From Anthoceros angustus (Eukaryota > Streptophyta > Anthocerotopsida > Anthocerotales > Anthocerotaceae): a stretch of 64,000 nt of DNA. The translations under genes were made by a program, and so were the position numbers. The DNA lies in NCBI GenBank assembly GCA_010909165.1, contig MU008165.1, positions 1,116,001-1,180,000 on the forward strand, read 5' to 3'. The notes under the pieces were generated by a model. It had not been told where the DNA came from. It saw nothing but the letters and a program-made list of their open reading frames with translations, and did no database searches. Below are positions 46,261-56,751 of this stretch, in pieces (the first letter of the stretch is position 1; the number at the start of each line of letters is the position of its first letter).

Positions 46261-47731
46261 GATCATCTAGCGCTTAGACACATGTGGTGGTCAAGAAGCA
46301 AAATACTCCATCAGCCCTAACAGTTGGGACAAGGGAGTTTGCTAGTCCACTGTTGCTCCCAACTTGTCTGTCTTCCAAAGCCAAAATGAAACCATCAGCA
46401 TAATGGTACTTAGATATTGGTGCAACAGCGCACATTTGCTTTGACAAAAATTCCTTTAACCCATACAAGTCCGTAGCTGATCAGTATGTTTACCTTGGAG
46501 ACGATAGGTCATTGGTATCCCCTGTTCGTGGTATAGTAGCCTTGTCAGTTCCCTCTGGAGTCACACTAACATTACATGATGTTTATTACGTGCCTGACAT
46601 GACCAGAAACTTGATTTCAGTTAGAAGACTGAATGCTGACAACAACAGTCATGTTGTATTCACCAGTATAGAACGCCAAATCATAGATGCATTTGACCGT
46701 AGAAAGGTACTTGCATATGGGTCTTTGGACCATGATCTATTCCGTCTCCACGTGCACAATGGAGTAGCAGAGTCCCACCTCACGCAGGATGTCTCCCTGG
46801 CATCTGCACAACATATAGTAAAATCAAAGTTGTGGCATGCCCGTTTGGGTCACCCTCACATGGCAAAACTGCAGAAGTTGGCTTTGAGTGACTTTTATCA
46901 GGATGGACCTATTGACCCCTTGACTGCCATCCCAATATGTGAAGCTTGCGTGCTATCTAAGAAGCACCAAGCTGCTTTCAAAAATAAGGCACCTCATCGT
47001 GTTGCTGATCTCCTTGAGCTGGTGCACACCGACCTCTGTGGCCCATTGTCACAGAACTCCATTGGTGGTGGCAGATACTTTCTTACGTTCACAGACGACA
47101 AGAGTCGTTTTGTTACTTCCTACATCTTGAGGAACAAAAGTGAGTGTTTTTCCTATTTCAAGGAGTACATAAAATTTGTTGAATGTTGGATTGGTAAATA
47201 GCTCAAGACCCTAAGATCAGACAATGGCGGGGAATTCACCTCCAATGAATTTCAAGCCTACTGCAAGGAAGAAGGCATGGGTAGACAACTCACTTCTGTC
47301 TATACTCCTCAGCAGAATGGAGTGGCCGAACGATTGAATCTTACACTGCAAGAGATGACCTCCTCTTTGTTACATGATGCTCAACTGCCGCTTCCATATT
47401 GGGCAGAAGCTTTGATGACATCCACCTATCTCCGAAACAGGTTGCCTACAACTGCTGTTGACGGATAGATCCCGTAAGAGGCATTTACCCGCAGGAAACC
47501 TTCTCTCCAGCACTTAAGAACCTTTGGTTGTCTTGCCTATGCCTTCATACCTAAGGAAAAGCGCAAGAAGTTCTCTGATAAGTCCAGGAAACTTCTTATG
47601 CTGGGGTATACGGAGGGTATCAAGGCTTATAGACTTTATGATGTTCCCACAAATACAATCATTTATGCTCGGAGTGTTACCTTTGATGAAGGGCGTACTT
47701 GGGCATCAGTGGGAGCCCAACAGCATGTTAC
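46261..47731 (+). pseudogene. Copia B protease and integrase
   Basis: Protease near 46405: WYLDIGATAHICFD, with DIG in place of DSG and a stop just before it. Pre-integrase zinc domain: LWHARLGHPHMAKLQ and CEACVLSKK. The integrase core has HTDLCGPLSQNS (first Asp), RSDNGGEFTSNEF (second Asp) and NGVAERLNLTLQEM (Glu), so the triad is intact, but in-frame stops occur at 47200 and near 47468. The linker ends at 47731, where a reverse LTR abuts. No reverse transcriptase remains. Confidence 0.9.
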
Positions 47732-47965
47732 TGATGAGAATCATACAAAAGCTCAAGCAATATGTGTTGTATTACGTTTGATAGAAAGCACATGCCTTAT
47801 ATAGAAGGCTAAAGGTGGTTGTAACCACCTAGTGGTTGTAACAAATAACCACTTAAGTAACCAACCGAAGAAAACTACTTAAACTACTTAATGCCCTAGC
47901 CAAATAAATAAATCATTAAGTTTTAGGTGCCCTAGTGAAGAGTGCCCTAATAGTGACCTATTTCA
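47732..47965 (-). repeat. LTR of the Copia A family, reverse orientation
   Basis: 234 bp, homologous to the split LTR at 676-7818 but uninterrupted, with the same TATATAAGG box (reverse) and the GGTGGTTGTAACCACC motif. No primer site lies on its inner left side, so it is a solo LTR or the 3' LTR of an element lost to the right. The flanks GTTAC and TCACT do not match, so no target duplication remains. Confidence 0.8.
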
Positions 47966-48298
47966 TCACTCCCACTCACTATGAACTAGGGTGAGATGAT
48001 AGAGAATTTCTCTAGCTTCAAAATAAGTCAAAATATGCATAGAACTAAAAACTAGTTCTTAAGTCAAACTAATTTAAAAGCATTAAGTAAAAAGAAACTT
48101 AAGTTGGAAATTAAGCGTATTTATAATTAAGTTCAAAAAGAAAAATAGCAATTTACAGAAACAGAAAATAGCTATTTATCCGGAAATCCTTAAATGGATG
48201 GTTATTAACCATCCATGGGTATCACATGCCCATGTATGAGAATACTGACACACCTTCCCGCTCCTCCCCCTCCTTCCCTCATCAACCTGCAGGTAGCT
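47966..48298. other. AT-rich spacer
   Basis: No ORF, LTR or inverted repeat recognised. A sharp shift to GC-rich sequence occurs at about 48300. Confidence 0.4.
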
Positions 48299-48676
48299 AT
48301 GGCGAGAGGACGAGGGCGCCCTCCGCGCGCGCCGTCGGCCGCAGGCGCGGGGCGGCGGGCGTGGCGCAGTGCCTGCCGCGCGCCGTCGCAGCCCGTGCCC
48401 TCCCCTCAATCAGTGAGGGCCTCCCTGCAGGAGAGGGATGCCCATGGGAGATTTTGTGGGAATCTTTCTCCAAAATCTTCCGCTTCTCTTGCCCAATCTC
48501 TGTTAAAACCTCAGCAGGCTTGCTCCACACTGTCTCCTGAACACGCATCAGCTCTCAAAAGCCAGAAATCTGTCAAGGAGAAGACCTATATCATCTTGGA
48601 GTCCTCGGAAGAAGAAGGCTACGACAACTTCGAACTTGACGATGATCTCCAATCTCTTGCTCCTGGTATAATCTGA
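48299..48676 (+). CDS. Unidentified ORF with basic, Arg/Pro-rich N-terminus
   Basis: 125 codons from ATG 48299: MARGRGRPPRAPSAAGAGRR, an AT-hook-like GRGRP motif, then a Ser-rich part and an acidic end (ESSEEEGYDNFELDDD). The first 120 bp are strongly CpG-rich, unlike the surroundings. It may be the N-terminal Gag or first ORF of a retroelement or a host exon. Downstream to 49130 the frame is broken; one piece has CLHCRKHGAS, weakly zinc-knuckle-like. Confidence 0.35.
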   Translation: MARGRGRPPRAPSAAGAGRRAWRSACRAPSQPVPSPQSVRASLQERDAHGRFCGNLSPKSSASLAQSLLKPQQACSTLSPEHASALKSQKSVKEKTYIILESSEEEGYDNFELDDDLQSLAPGII

Positions 48677-49241
48677 CGTTGTGGTGTTGCTCCTGTGTGT
48701 CCTGAGTCCTCTATGCTGCAGAAATTGTTAGGAGAGAGGGCCCCTAAAACTCCCAATTTGTGAAGAAAGGTCTAGGAGGAAAAGGGATGTCTGCATTGCA
48801 GGAAGCATGGGGCCTCCTATGTCAAGGCCTCTGGGGGTCGCGCTTCTTAGGAGGCGCTGCCCCGGCTCACGCCTTCCTCACAGGCGTGGTGGTGGAGGTT
48901 ATTCAGGTGAGGGGATGGCCAACTTTGAAGTGTCTGACCATCCCCTCACTTTGGTGGCCTGTACAGGTGCGGGTGCAGTGGAGGAAGCGGGAGAGAAGAA
49001 AAGGGGGAATAAGGATGGAAAGGAGAAAGAGTCAAATTTGCGCTCTCGATTAGTTTTACTTGCATGCTTACAGGTTGTGCTTCTGAATGCAGGATTCTTG
49101 AGCAATTCGGGCTTGAGCAACATGACCAACTTGTAGTCCAAGTGCGCAATTTGTTCCTTCAAATCCTGTAAGTCGATGCTTGCTGTAGAGACATGTCCAC
49201 TGATTTGACTGCAGCGTCTATCCATAAGTCTGTTGTTTGCC

Positions 49242-49613
49242 TCAATTGCGTTGAACGATTGTGCTCACACCTGTCTGTGTGGCAGCTTGAGAAGTGATGA
49301 AACCACAGGGCTGCCCGTTTCCATCAAAAGCTCGTTGTACGCGCACTTCCGGCAATTGTTGTGGATTTCTAGGAGGGGAAGTGAAAATCAGATCCAACTC
49401 CTTAAGATAAAGCGCTTCAATAAGTGTATTGAACGCATCTTTTAGATTGGCAATTTGCATGGGTTGAGTTTGACTTCTATAGCTCCATGCTAGGACGCCT
49501 TGATGTAGCTGAGATGCTATTGCCAGCCTATCAGTGACTCTAAACCTATTCTGCCTAGGGATCTGATCAGCAGGGCGCTGACGCCTCTGCTGGTGGCCAT
49601 TTACATTGGCCAT
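49242..49613 (-). CDS. Extra ORF between primer site and Gag of Copia F
   Basis: 123 codons from ATG 49613: MANVNGHQQRRQRPADQIPR, basic and Gln-rich, then helical segments (IANLKDAFNTLIEALYLKEL). In another frame downstream (about 49190-49090) a coiled-coil-like stretch, SIDLQDLKEQIAHLDYKLVM, follows. It occupies the same place as the ORF at 40659-41173. Function unknown. Confidence 0.45.
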   Translation of the reverse strand: MANVNGHQQRRQRPADQIPRQNRFRVTDRLAIASQLHQGVLAWSYRSQTQPMQIANLKDAFNTLIEALYLKELDLIFTSPPRNPQQLPEVRVQRAFDGNGQPCGFITSQAATQTGVSTIVQRN

Positions 49614-49954
49614 GATTTAGAGGATCTTGTAAGATGCAGAATTTCTGCATCTTTTGTTTTCTTTATATAATTTCTACATATGATTCTGCCGACTAGGCAG
49701 CTGTTCTAGTGTGCTTCCGTTGAATTGCTCTGAGTATCAATTCAAGGGAAGTGCACTAGAATTTCTACCTGATAATGCAGAATCTATATGGATTTATCAA
49801 AAGAAAAACAGCATAAAAATATTTCTTGAATATCTTCTATTTCTTGAATTTTGACTTAATTTCAAAACAAGAAAACAATCAAAAGATATCATTGTGCACA
49901 TTTTCAGATGCACAATTTAATGTGAATTCATTTGAATGCAATCTACATTAATCA

Positions 49955-49968
49955 GTGCTCTGATACTA
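49955..49968 (-). other. Primer binding site of Copia F
   Basis: The minus strand reads TAGTATCAGAGCAC, one mismatch from the methionine tRNA site, next to the LTR. In the copy near 53095-53108 the same place is altered to GTATCGTATAA. Confidence 0.75.
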
Positions 49969-50201
49969 TAACGAATTTGTATAAATGTAGATCAATTATT
50001 CATTAGATAATTACATTGTATTGTCAAGAAAAGAGTAACTTGCTTATGCAATAAAGACAACTTAACTTAGAACTAAAAAGGTGTATCTATTCGCTTAGAG
50101 ACGCATCCCTAACGAAGTGACACTACTTAGATAACCCTAGCTCAACATATCTTAAATAAATATTTGAACTAAACCCTTAAATCCTAATCATGATATCAAC
50201 A
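49969..50201 (-). repeat. LTR of Copia F
   Basis: About 233 bp. On the minus strand it starts TGTTGATATCATGATTAGG. It lies between the 3' end of a Copia pol (right) and a primer site with leader ORF (left), so one LTR serves as both 3' and 5' LTR. A second copy lies at about 53105-53331. Confidence 0.75.
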
Positions 50202-51047
50202 CTATCTATCAATAAATATCGCCTGCATAATCAGAATCTGTAAAGACTTCCAGGTCAAGTGCCTTTCCCTTCTGTTGCTGGTATTTGATTCCTAAATGAG
50301 GAGTGCCTTTCAAGTATCGAAAAACTCTCTTCAGGCTTGTCCAGTATTCAGGTCCTGGATTTTCAAGGAACTATGACAAAGCACTTGTTGAGTATGCAAC
50401 CTCCAATCTTGCCGTGTTAGATGCATAGATAAGCTTGCCCACTCCTTGTCTGTAAGGGATCTTTAACATTTGATCTTTTCTGATTGTGTAGTTGGAGACA
50501 TACTACGACTTAGCTTGAGCCCAGTTGGCAAAGAGGTTGCGGCTGGCTTTGCATCTTTCAGATCCAACTGTTCTGCAATATCAAGAAGGTAACGAGGTTG
50601 AGTCAAAGTCATAACACGGGTCTGCCTATTCCTCTATATATGAATACCAAGGCAGTTCTGTAAAGGTCCAAGACTGGACATTTTAAATTTAGTTGCAAGC
50701 ATATCGGTGATCGTGACTATAAACGCTTAGCTGTTCCTTGACAGGATCAAGTCGTCAACATATACAGCCAGGTAACAGATCACACCCCTTTTGGTGTAGA
50801 TGTATAGGCTGCCATCTGCCTTGCTTTTAGTAAAGCCTAGTTCTAACAGCTCACCATCAAGGACTGCATTCCATTTCATAGTTGATTGCGTCAAACCATA
50901 CAGGCACTTAATAAGCCTGCAAGCATAGTCCTCTTTCCCTTTGACTTCATATCCAGGAGGCTGCTGCATATATATCTCTGCATCAAGTTTCCCATGAAGG
51001 AAAGCTGTCTTTTTGGTTGATATGCTACGCCCATACTTGCTTCGCAC
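50202..51047 (-). pseudogene. Copia F reverse transcriptase and RNase H start
   Basis: Minus strand from 51047: KTAFLHGKLDAEIYMQQPPG, CRLIKCLYGLTQS and LAVYVDDLIL (YVDD intact), then LTQPRYLLDIAEQ, RVFRYLKGTPHLGIKYQQQ and a start of RNase H (VFTDSDYAGD) near 50260, after which the frame is lost before the LTR. A partial copy is at 54331-54705. Confidence 0.85.
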
Positions 51048-52441
51048 ATCTATTAGGGAGCCTCTTCAACACCAACATGCAGTTGCCATTGAGCATCCCG
51101 CACCTTAGCTCCATTACTATGCCATGCTCGCATATGTATATCTCTCCATATTGTGATTTGCCGAGGAAACTTCCACCATTCCCTCTTAGCATCCTAAATG
51201 ATAATTGCTCCAAAACTCCACTAAAAACTAGAATGAAAATGGAATTTGACAACAGGTCATCGTCAAATCCAAGAGCTACATGATAGTCGGAGACCATACC
51301 AACATGGTTAGAAAAATATATAATAATATATGCATAAATATATAAAAAAATTAAAAAAGAATGTAACTTCCCCATACTCAAGTCCACAAACGAAATATGA
51401 AAGGAGACGCAACACAAAGAAATGGAAGACTCGGAGACGAGCCACTAGACACGGCCGCCCATGTAGTTCCTAAATTAATAATAAATAATGTAAAATATTT
51501 GCCCAAATTTGGACCCGGCCGCCTGCTCCTCCCGCTGACTCTTAACTGGGGCCGCAGTTTCCCTCACGGCGCCGTGAGCCACAGTTTCCTACAGTTTTCC
51601 TTCCTTAGGAAAAAGTCCAAAACCAACTGCGCAGTCCCGGCCTCGGTGTCGTTTGCATTCTGAAAGGCCATTGAATAGCTTTCCACAGTATGGGTGGCAG
51701 GCGCCGAAAACAGCCGCGCCACCCGTTTCTTCCTATCTTCGGTTCGCTCTAGGTATATTATGATGGGAACGGCTTACGTCATAGGGAGGATGAGCCATCG
51801 TCCTACGCCGCGCCACCCGCTTCTGCCCAGTCTCCGGCGTGCTCCATGGGATCACGTGAGCATTATCCCATCCTCTTAGCATCAAGCATCTTTGGCAGCA
51901 TAAGTTCGGAGATAAAATTTTGAGACCCAATAATACTGATCCATTATCACAAGCTTCCTCCCCATCACAATCACAATCACAATCTGCTATCAATAATGCA
52001 GACAATAAGAATGTTTTAATAATTTTAAAAATAACAATTTATTATTTACGACTAGGCATAGAAAAGCATGAAGAGGGAGCCGTGAACCTCAACACATGGC
52101 ACATGGCATGGGGTCCACGGTAGGGAGACCGGGAATCGGTAGTGAACGTGCGCCCATGCACCTTTCTTCCGTTTATCACTAGGTGGATGATTACCCTGAT
52201 ATAATATCGCCCGCGTTTGTTGATGATTGCCGATGTACAGTAGCTACGCGCAGTACATACATAGTGGAGCGTGGTGTGGAGTTGGTGGGTGTCGAGGATG
52301 CTGCGAAGCCCGCGCAATGTGGATTCAAAACATGAGATAGACAGATGTGGAGAACGACGTGTCGTGGGGCATGTGGTTGGTGATTTCCTGCTGGCTTCGC
52401 GCCGAGCACGCCGGTGCCGGGCTGTAACATCAAGCGAGGGC

Positions 52442-52450
52442 TATAAATAG
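52442..52450 (+). promoter_or_regulatory. TATA box in segment U copy 1
   Basis: TATAAATAG in a GC-rich context (GGGCTATAAATAGGCGGGGC), about 50 bp before the short ORF. Identical boxes occur at 53787-53795 and 56104-56112. Conservation among copies is not independent evidence because the copies are recent. Confidence 0.55.
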
Positions 52451-52492
52451 GCGGGGCCCTTTGCCCCGCATACTGTACTGTATACGCCCGCC

Positions 52493-52654
52493 ATGATTGC
52501 GCGCCGCCTCGCAGCATGCATCCGTTTTCCTGACGCTCGCCGTCTCAAGACACAAACCCGTGACAGGGCGATTATCAGTCACTCATCTGTCACCCGCGAT
52601 AAGTCACGTTGCGTTTTTTCACCCTCGGTAACACGTCGTATGCACGTCTTGTGA
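52493..52654 (+). CDS. 53-codon ORF after the TATA box, copy 1
   Basis: ATG 52493, 43 bp after the TATA box, encodes MIARRLAACIRFPDARRLKT and on to a stop at 52654. It is strongly basic, Arg-rich with a few Cys, with no known domain. The same ORF is intact in copies 2 and 3. It may equally be transcribed leader of a longer RNA. Confidence 0.3.
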   Translation: MIARRLAACIRFPDARRLKTQTRDRAIISHSSVTRDKSRCVFSPSVTRRMHVL

Positions 52655-52762
52655 CAGAAAATCTTGCCGTAGAGTGCTGGAGCAACAACCAGCCACGAAT
52701 GGCGGTGGCGGGCGTTGAAACGGCGATGATACGTCACGGTCCGGCCTCCGTCGTTCAAGTGG

Positions 52763-53335
52763 CCATTACATTGGCCATGATTTAGAGGATCTTGTAAGAT
52801 TTCGCATCTTTTGTTTTCTTTATATAATTTCTACATATGATTCTGACTAGGCGGCTGTTCTAGTGCTTAGTTGCTCGGTATCAATTCAAGGGAAGTGCAC
52901 TAGAATTCTACCGATAATGCGTAATCTATATGGATTTATCAAAGAAAAAAGATAAAAATATTTCTTGAATATCTTCTATTTCTTGAATTTTGACTTAATT
53001 TCAAAACAAGAAAACAATCAAAAGATATCATTGTGCACATTTTCAGATGCACAATTTAATGTGAATTCATTTGAATGCAATCTACATTAATCGATTATAC
53101 GATACTATAACTTTGTATAAATGTAGATCAATTATTCATTAGATAATTACATTGTATTGTCAAGAAAAGAGTAACTTGCTTATGCAATAAAGACAACTTA
53201 ACTTAGAACTAAAAGGTGTATCTATTCGCAGAGACGCATCCCTAAGTGACACTACTTAGATAACCCTAGCTCAACATATCTTAAATAAATATTTGAACTA
53301 AACCCTTAAATCCTAATCATGATATCAACACTATC
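52763..53335 (-). pseudogene. Copia F leader and LTR, second copy
   Basis: Direct repeat of about 49605-50210 containing the LTR. Relative to that copy it has lost or altered many CAG/CTG triplets (for example AGATGCAGAATTTCTGCATC versus AGATTTCGCATC). It ends at the shared CTATCAATAA where segment U copy 2 begins. Confidence 0.8.
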
Positions 53336-54330
53336 TATCAATAATGCAGACAATAAGAATGTTTTAATAATTTTAAAAATAACAATTTATTATTTACGAC
53401 TAGGCATAGAAAAGCATGAAGGGAGCCGTGAACCTCAACACATGGCACATGGCATGGGGTCCACGGTAGGGAGACCGGAATCGGTAGTGAACGTGCGCCC
53501 ATGCACCTTTCTTCCGTTTATCACTAGGTGGATGATTACCCTGATATAATATCGCCCGCGTTTGTTGATGATTGCCGATGTACAGTAGCTACGCGCAGTA
53601 CATACATAGTGGAGCGTGGTGTGGAGTTGGTGGGTGTCGAGGATGCTGCGAAGCCCGCGCAATGTGGATTCAAAACATGAGATAGACAGATGTGGAGAAC
53701 GACGTGTCGTGGGGCATGTGGTTGGTGATTTCCTGCTGGCTTCGCGCCGAGCACGCCGGTGCCGGGCTGTAACATCAAGCGAGGGCTATAAATAGGCGGG
53801 GCCCTTTGCCCCGCTGTACTGTATACGCCCGCCATGATTGCGCGCCGCCTCGCAGCATGCATCCGTTTTCCTGACGCTCGCCGTCTCAAGACACAAACCC
53901 GTGACAGGGCGATTATCAGTCACTCATCTGTCACCCGCGATAAGTCACGTTGCGTTTTTTCACCCTCGGTAACACGTCGTATGCACGTCTTGTGACAGAA
54001 AATCTTGCCGTAGAGTGCTGGAGCAACAACCAGCCACGAATGGCGGTGGCGGGCGTTGAAACGGCGATGATACGTCACGGTCCGGCCTCCGTCGTTCAAG
54101 TGGCCATGGAAGGCTAGAGAGAGAGTATGTAGGAGACATTCACAACGATGCGCATGTTCATCGGTGATAGGAGGATTTTCTGTCTCGCGTGAAACAGGAC
54201 TGTGAATTAATGGCAGAGCGGAGGATCGAGAATCGGAGAGAGGTTCACGCCGCGCTGCACGGCCTCACGCCTCGCTGCTTCGTCAGAATTATGGAGCTTG
54301 AAAGGGCGGGCCAGATTGATCCACAGTCCG
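53336..54330. repeat. Host segment U, copy 2 (partial)
   Basis: Starts at the CAATAATGCAGACAATAAG point of segment U and runs past its TATA box and short ORF to GATCCACAGTCCG, where Copia F sequence resumes. In effect about 1 kb of U replaces the 400 bp of Copia F between 50215 and 50620. Confidence 0.8.
53834..53995 (+). CDS. 53-codon ORF after the TATA box, copy 2
   Basis: Same sequence as the ORF at 52493, with its TATA box at 53787-53795. Confidence 0.3.
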   Translation: MIARRLAACIRFPDARRLKTQTRDRAIISHSSVTRDKSRCVFSPSVTRRMHVL

Positions 54331-54705
54331 CCTATTCCTCTATATATGAATACCAAGGCTTCAGAAAGGTCCAAGACGGACATTTTAAATTTAGTTGCAA
54401 GCATATCGGTGATCGTGACTATAACGCTTAGGCTTCCTTGATCAAGTCGTCAACATATACTGACCAGTAATCACACCTTTTGGTGTAGATGTATAGGCTG
54501 CCATCGCCTTGCTTTTAGTAAAGCCTAGTTCTAACGACTCACCATCAAGGACGCATTCCATTTCATAGTTGATTGCGTCAAACCATACAGCACTTAACGC
54601 AAGCATAGTCCTCTTTCCCTTTGACTTCATATCCGTGCTGCATATATATCTCGCATCAAGTTTCCCATGAAGGAAAAAGTCTTTTGGTTGATATACTCAT
54701 ACTTG
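54331..54705 (-). pseudogene. Copia F reverse transcriptase, partial second copy
   Basis: Direct repeat of about 50625-51047 with several small deletions. It joins segment U copy 3 at the same point as copy 1 does. Confidence 0.8.
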
Positions 54706-56660
54706 CTTCGCATCTATTAGGGAGCCTCTTCAACACCAACATGCAGTTGCCATTGAGCATCCCGCACCTTAGCTCCATTACTATGCCATGCTCGCATATG
54801 TATATCTCTCCATATTGTGATTTGCCGAGGAAACTTCCACCATTCCCTCTTCCGCATCCTAAATGATAATTGCTCCAAAACTCCACTAAAAAAACTAGAA
54901 TGAAAATGGAATTTGACAACAGGTCATCGTCAAATCCAAGAGCTACATGATAGTCGGAGACCATACCAACATGGTTAGAAAAATATATAATAATATATGC
55001 ATAAATATATAAAAAAATTAAAAAAGAATGTAACTTCCCATACTCAAGTCCACAAACGAAATATGAAAGGAGACGCAACACAAAGAAATGGAAGACTCGG
55101 AGACGAGCCACTAGACACGACGGCCCATGTAGTTCCTAAATTAATAATAAATAATGTAAAATATTTGCCCAAATTTGGACCCGGCCGCCTGCTCCTCCCG
55201 CTGACTCTTAACTGGGGCCGCAGTTTCCCTCACGGCGCCGTGAGCCACAGTTTCCTACAGTTTTCCTTCCTTAGGAAAAAGTCCAAAACCAACTGCGCAG
55301 TCCCGGCCTCGGTGTCGTTTGCATTCTGAAAGGCCATTGAATAGCTTTCCACAGTATGGGTGGCAGGCGCCGAAAACAGCCGCGCCACCCGTTTCTTCCT
55401 ATCTTCGGTTCGCTCTAGGTATATTATGATGGGAACGGCTTACGTCATAGGGAGGATGAGCCATCGTCCTACGCCGCGCCACCCGCTTCTGCCCAGTCTC
55501 CGGCGTGCTCCATGGGATCACGTGAGCATTATCCCATCCTCTTAGCATCAAGCATCTTTGGCAGCATAAGTTCGGAGATAAAATTTTGAGACCCAATAAT
55601 ACTGATCCATTATCACAAGCTTCCTCCCCATCACAATCACAATCACAATCTGCTATCAATAATGCAGACAATAAGAATGTTTTAATAATTTTAAAAATAA
55701 CAATTTATTATTTACGACTAGGCATAGAAAAGCATGAAGAGGGAGCCGTGAACCTCAACACATGGCACATGGCATGGGGTCCACGGTAGGGAGACCGGGA
55801 ATCGGTAGTGAACGTGCGCCCATGCACCTTTCTTCCGTTTATCACTAGGTGGATGATTACCCTGATATAATATCGCCCGCGTTTGTTGATGATTGCCGAT
55901 GTACAGTAGCTACGCGCAGTACATAGTGGAGCGTGGTGTGGAGTTGGTGGGTGTCGAGGATGCTGCGAAGCCCGCGCAATGTGGATTCAAAACATGAGAT
56001 AGACAGATGTGGAGAACGACGTGTCGTGGGGCATGTGGTTGGTGATTTCCTGCTGGCTTCGCGCCGAGCACGCCGGTGCCGGGCTGTAACATCAAGCGAG
56101 GGCTATAAATAGGCGGGGCCCTTTGCATACCCTATACGCCCGCCATGATTGCGCGCCGCCTCGCAGCATGCATCCGTTTTCCTGACGCTCGCCGTCTCAA
56201 GACACAAACCCGTGACAGGGCGATTATCAGTCACTCATCTGTCACCCGCGATAAGTCACGTTGCGTTTTTTCACCCTCGGTAACACGTCGTATGCACGTC
56301 TTGTGACAGAAAATCTTGCCGTAGAGTGCTGGAGCAACAACCAGCCACGAATGGCGGTGGCGGGCGTTGAAACGGCGATGATACGTCACGGTCCGGCCTC
56401 CGTCGTTCAAGTGGCCATGGAAGGCTAGAGAGAGAGAGGAGAGAGTATGTAGGAGACATTCACAACGATGCGCATGTTCATCGGTGATAGGAGGATTTTC
56501 TGTCTCGCGTGAAACAGGACTGTGAATTAATGGCAGAGCGGAGGATCGAGAATCGGAGAGGAGAGAGGTTCACGCCGCGCTGCACGGCCTCACGCCTCGC
56601 TGCTTCGTCAGAATTATGGAGCTTGAAAGGGCGGGCCAGATTGATCCACAGTCCGCGCGA
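54706..56660. repeat. Host segment U, copy 3 (longest)
   Basis: Almost identical to copy 1 over 1.7 kb and continuing without a break towards the SUVH gene, so this is probably the ancestral location. It has a GA microsatellite near 56427-56443. Confidence 0.8.
56145..56306 (+). CDS. 53-codon ORF after the TATA box, copy 3
   Basis: Same sequence, with its TATA box at 56104-56112. The spacer between box and ATG differs slightly from copies 1 and 2. Confidence 0.3.
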   Translation: MIARRLAACIRFPDARRLKTQTRDRAIISHSSVTRDKSRCVFSPSVTRRMHVL

Positions 56661-56719
56661 CTGTTCGCTACTGTACTTCAAAGCATACTGTTAGAGCTTT
56701 TCTCGCTCGAATTGTGTGC

Positions 56720-56751
56720 GGGAGTCGCTTTGAAAAAAAAAAGCGACTCCC
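56720..56751. repeat. Perfect 12-bp hairpin with A-rich loop
   Basis: GGGAGTCGCTTT (56720-56731) pairs with AAAGCGACTCCC (56740-56751) around an 8-base loop GAAAAAAA. It lies about 410 bp upstream of the SUVH start, possibly in its promoter or leader. Confidence 0.8.

Larger units (their letters stand above)
51048..52762. repeat. Host segment U, copy 1
   Basis: 1.7 kb of non-element sequence that recurs at 53336-54330 (partial) and 54706-56660. It includes an AT-rich left part, a GC-rich segment at 51500-51870 with CACGTG (51856) and TTACGTCA (51774), a TATA box at 52442 and a short ORF. Its right end joins Copia F sequence at the shared TGGCCAT. Confidence 0.8.

Noticed and set aside
54210-54431. 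ORF starting MAERRIENRR in segment U
   Set aside because: A 5-base difference changes its frame between copies 2 and 3, and its end in copy 2 is Copia sequence. Not a conserved gene.
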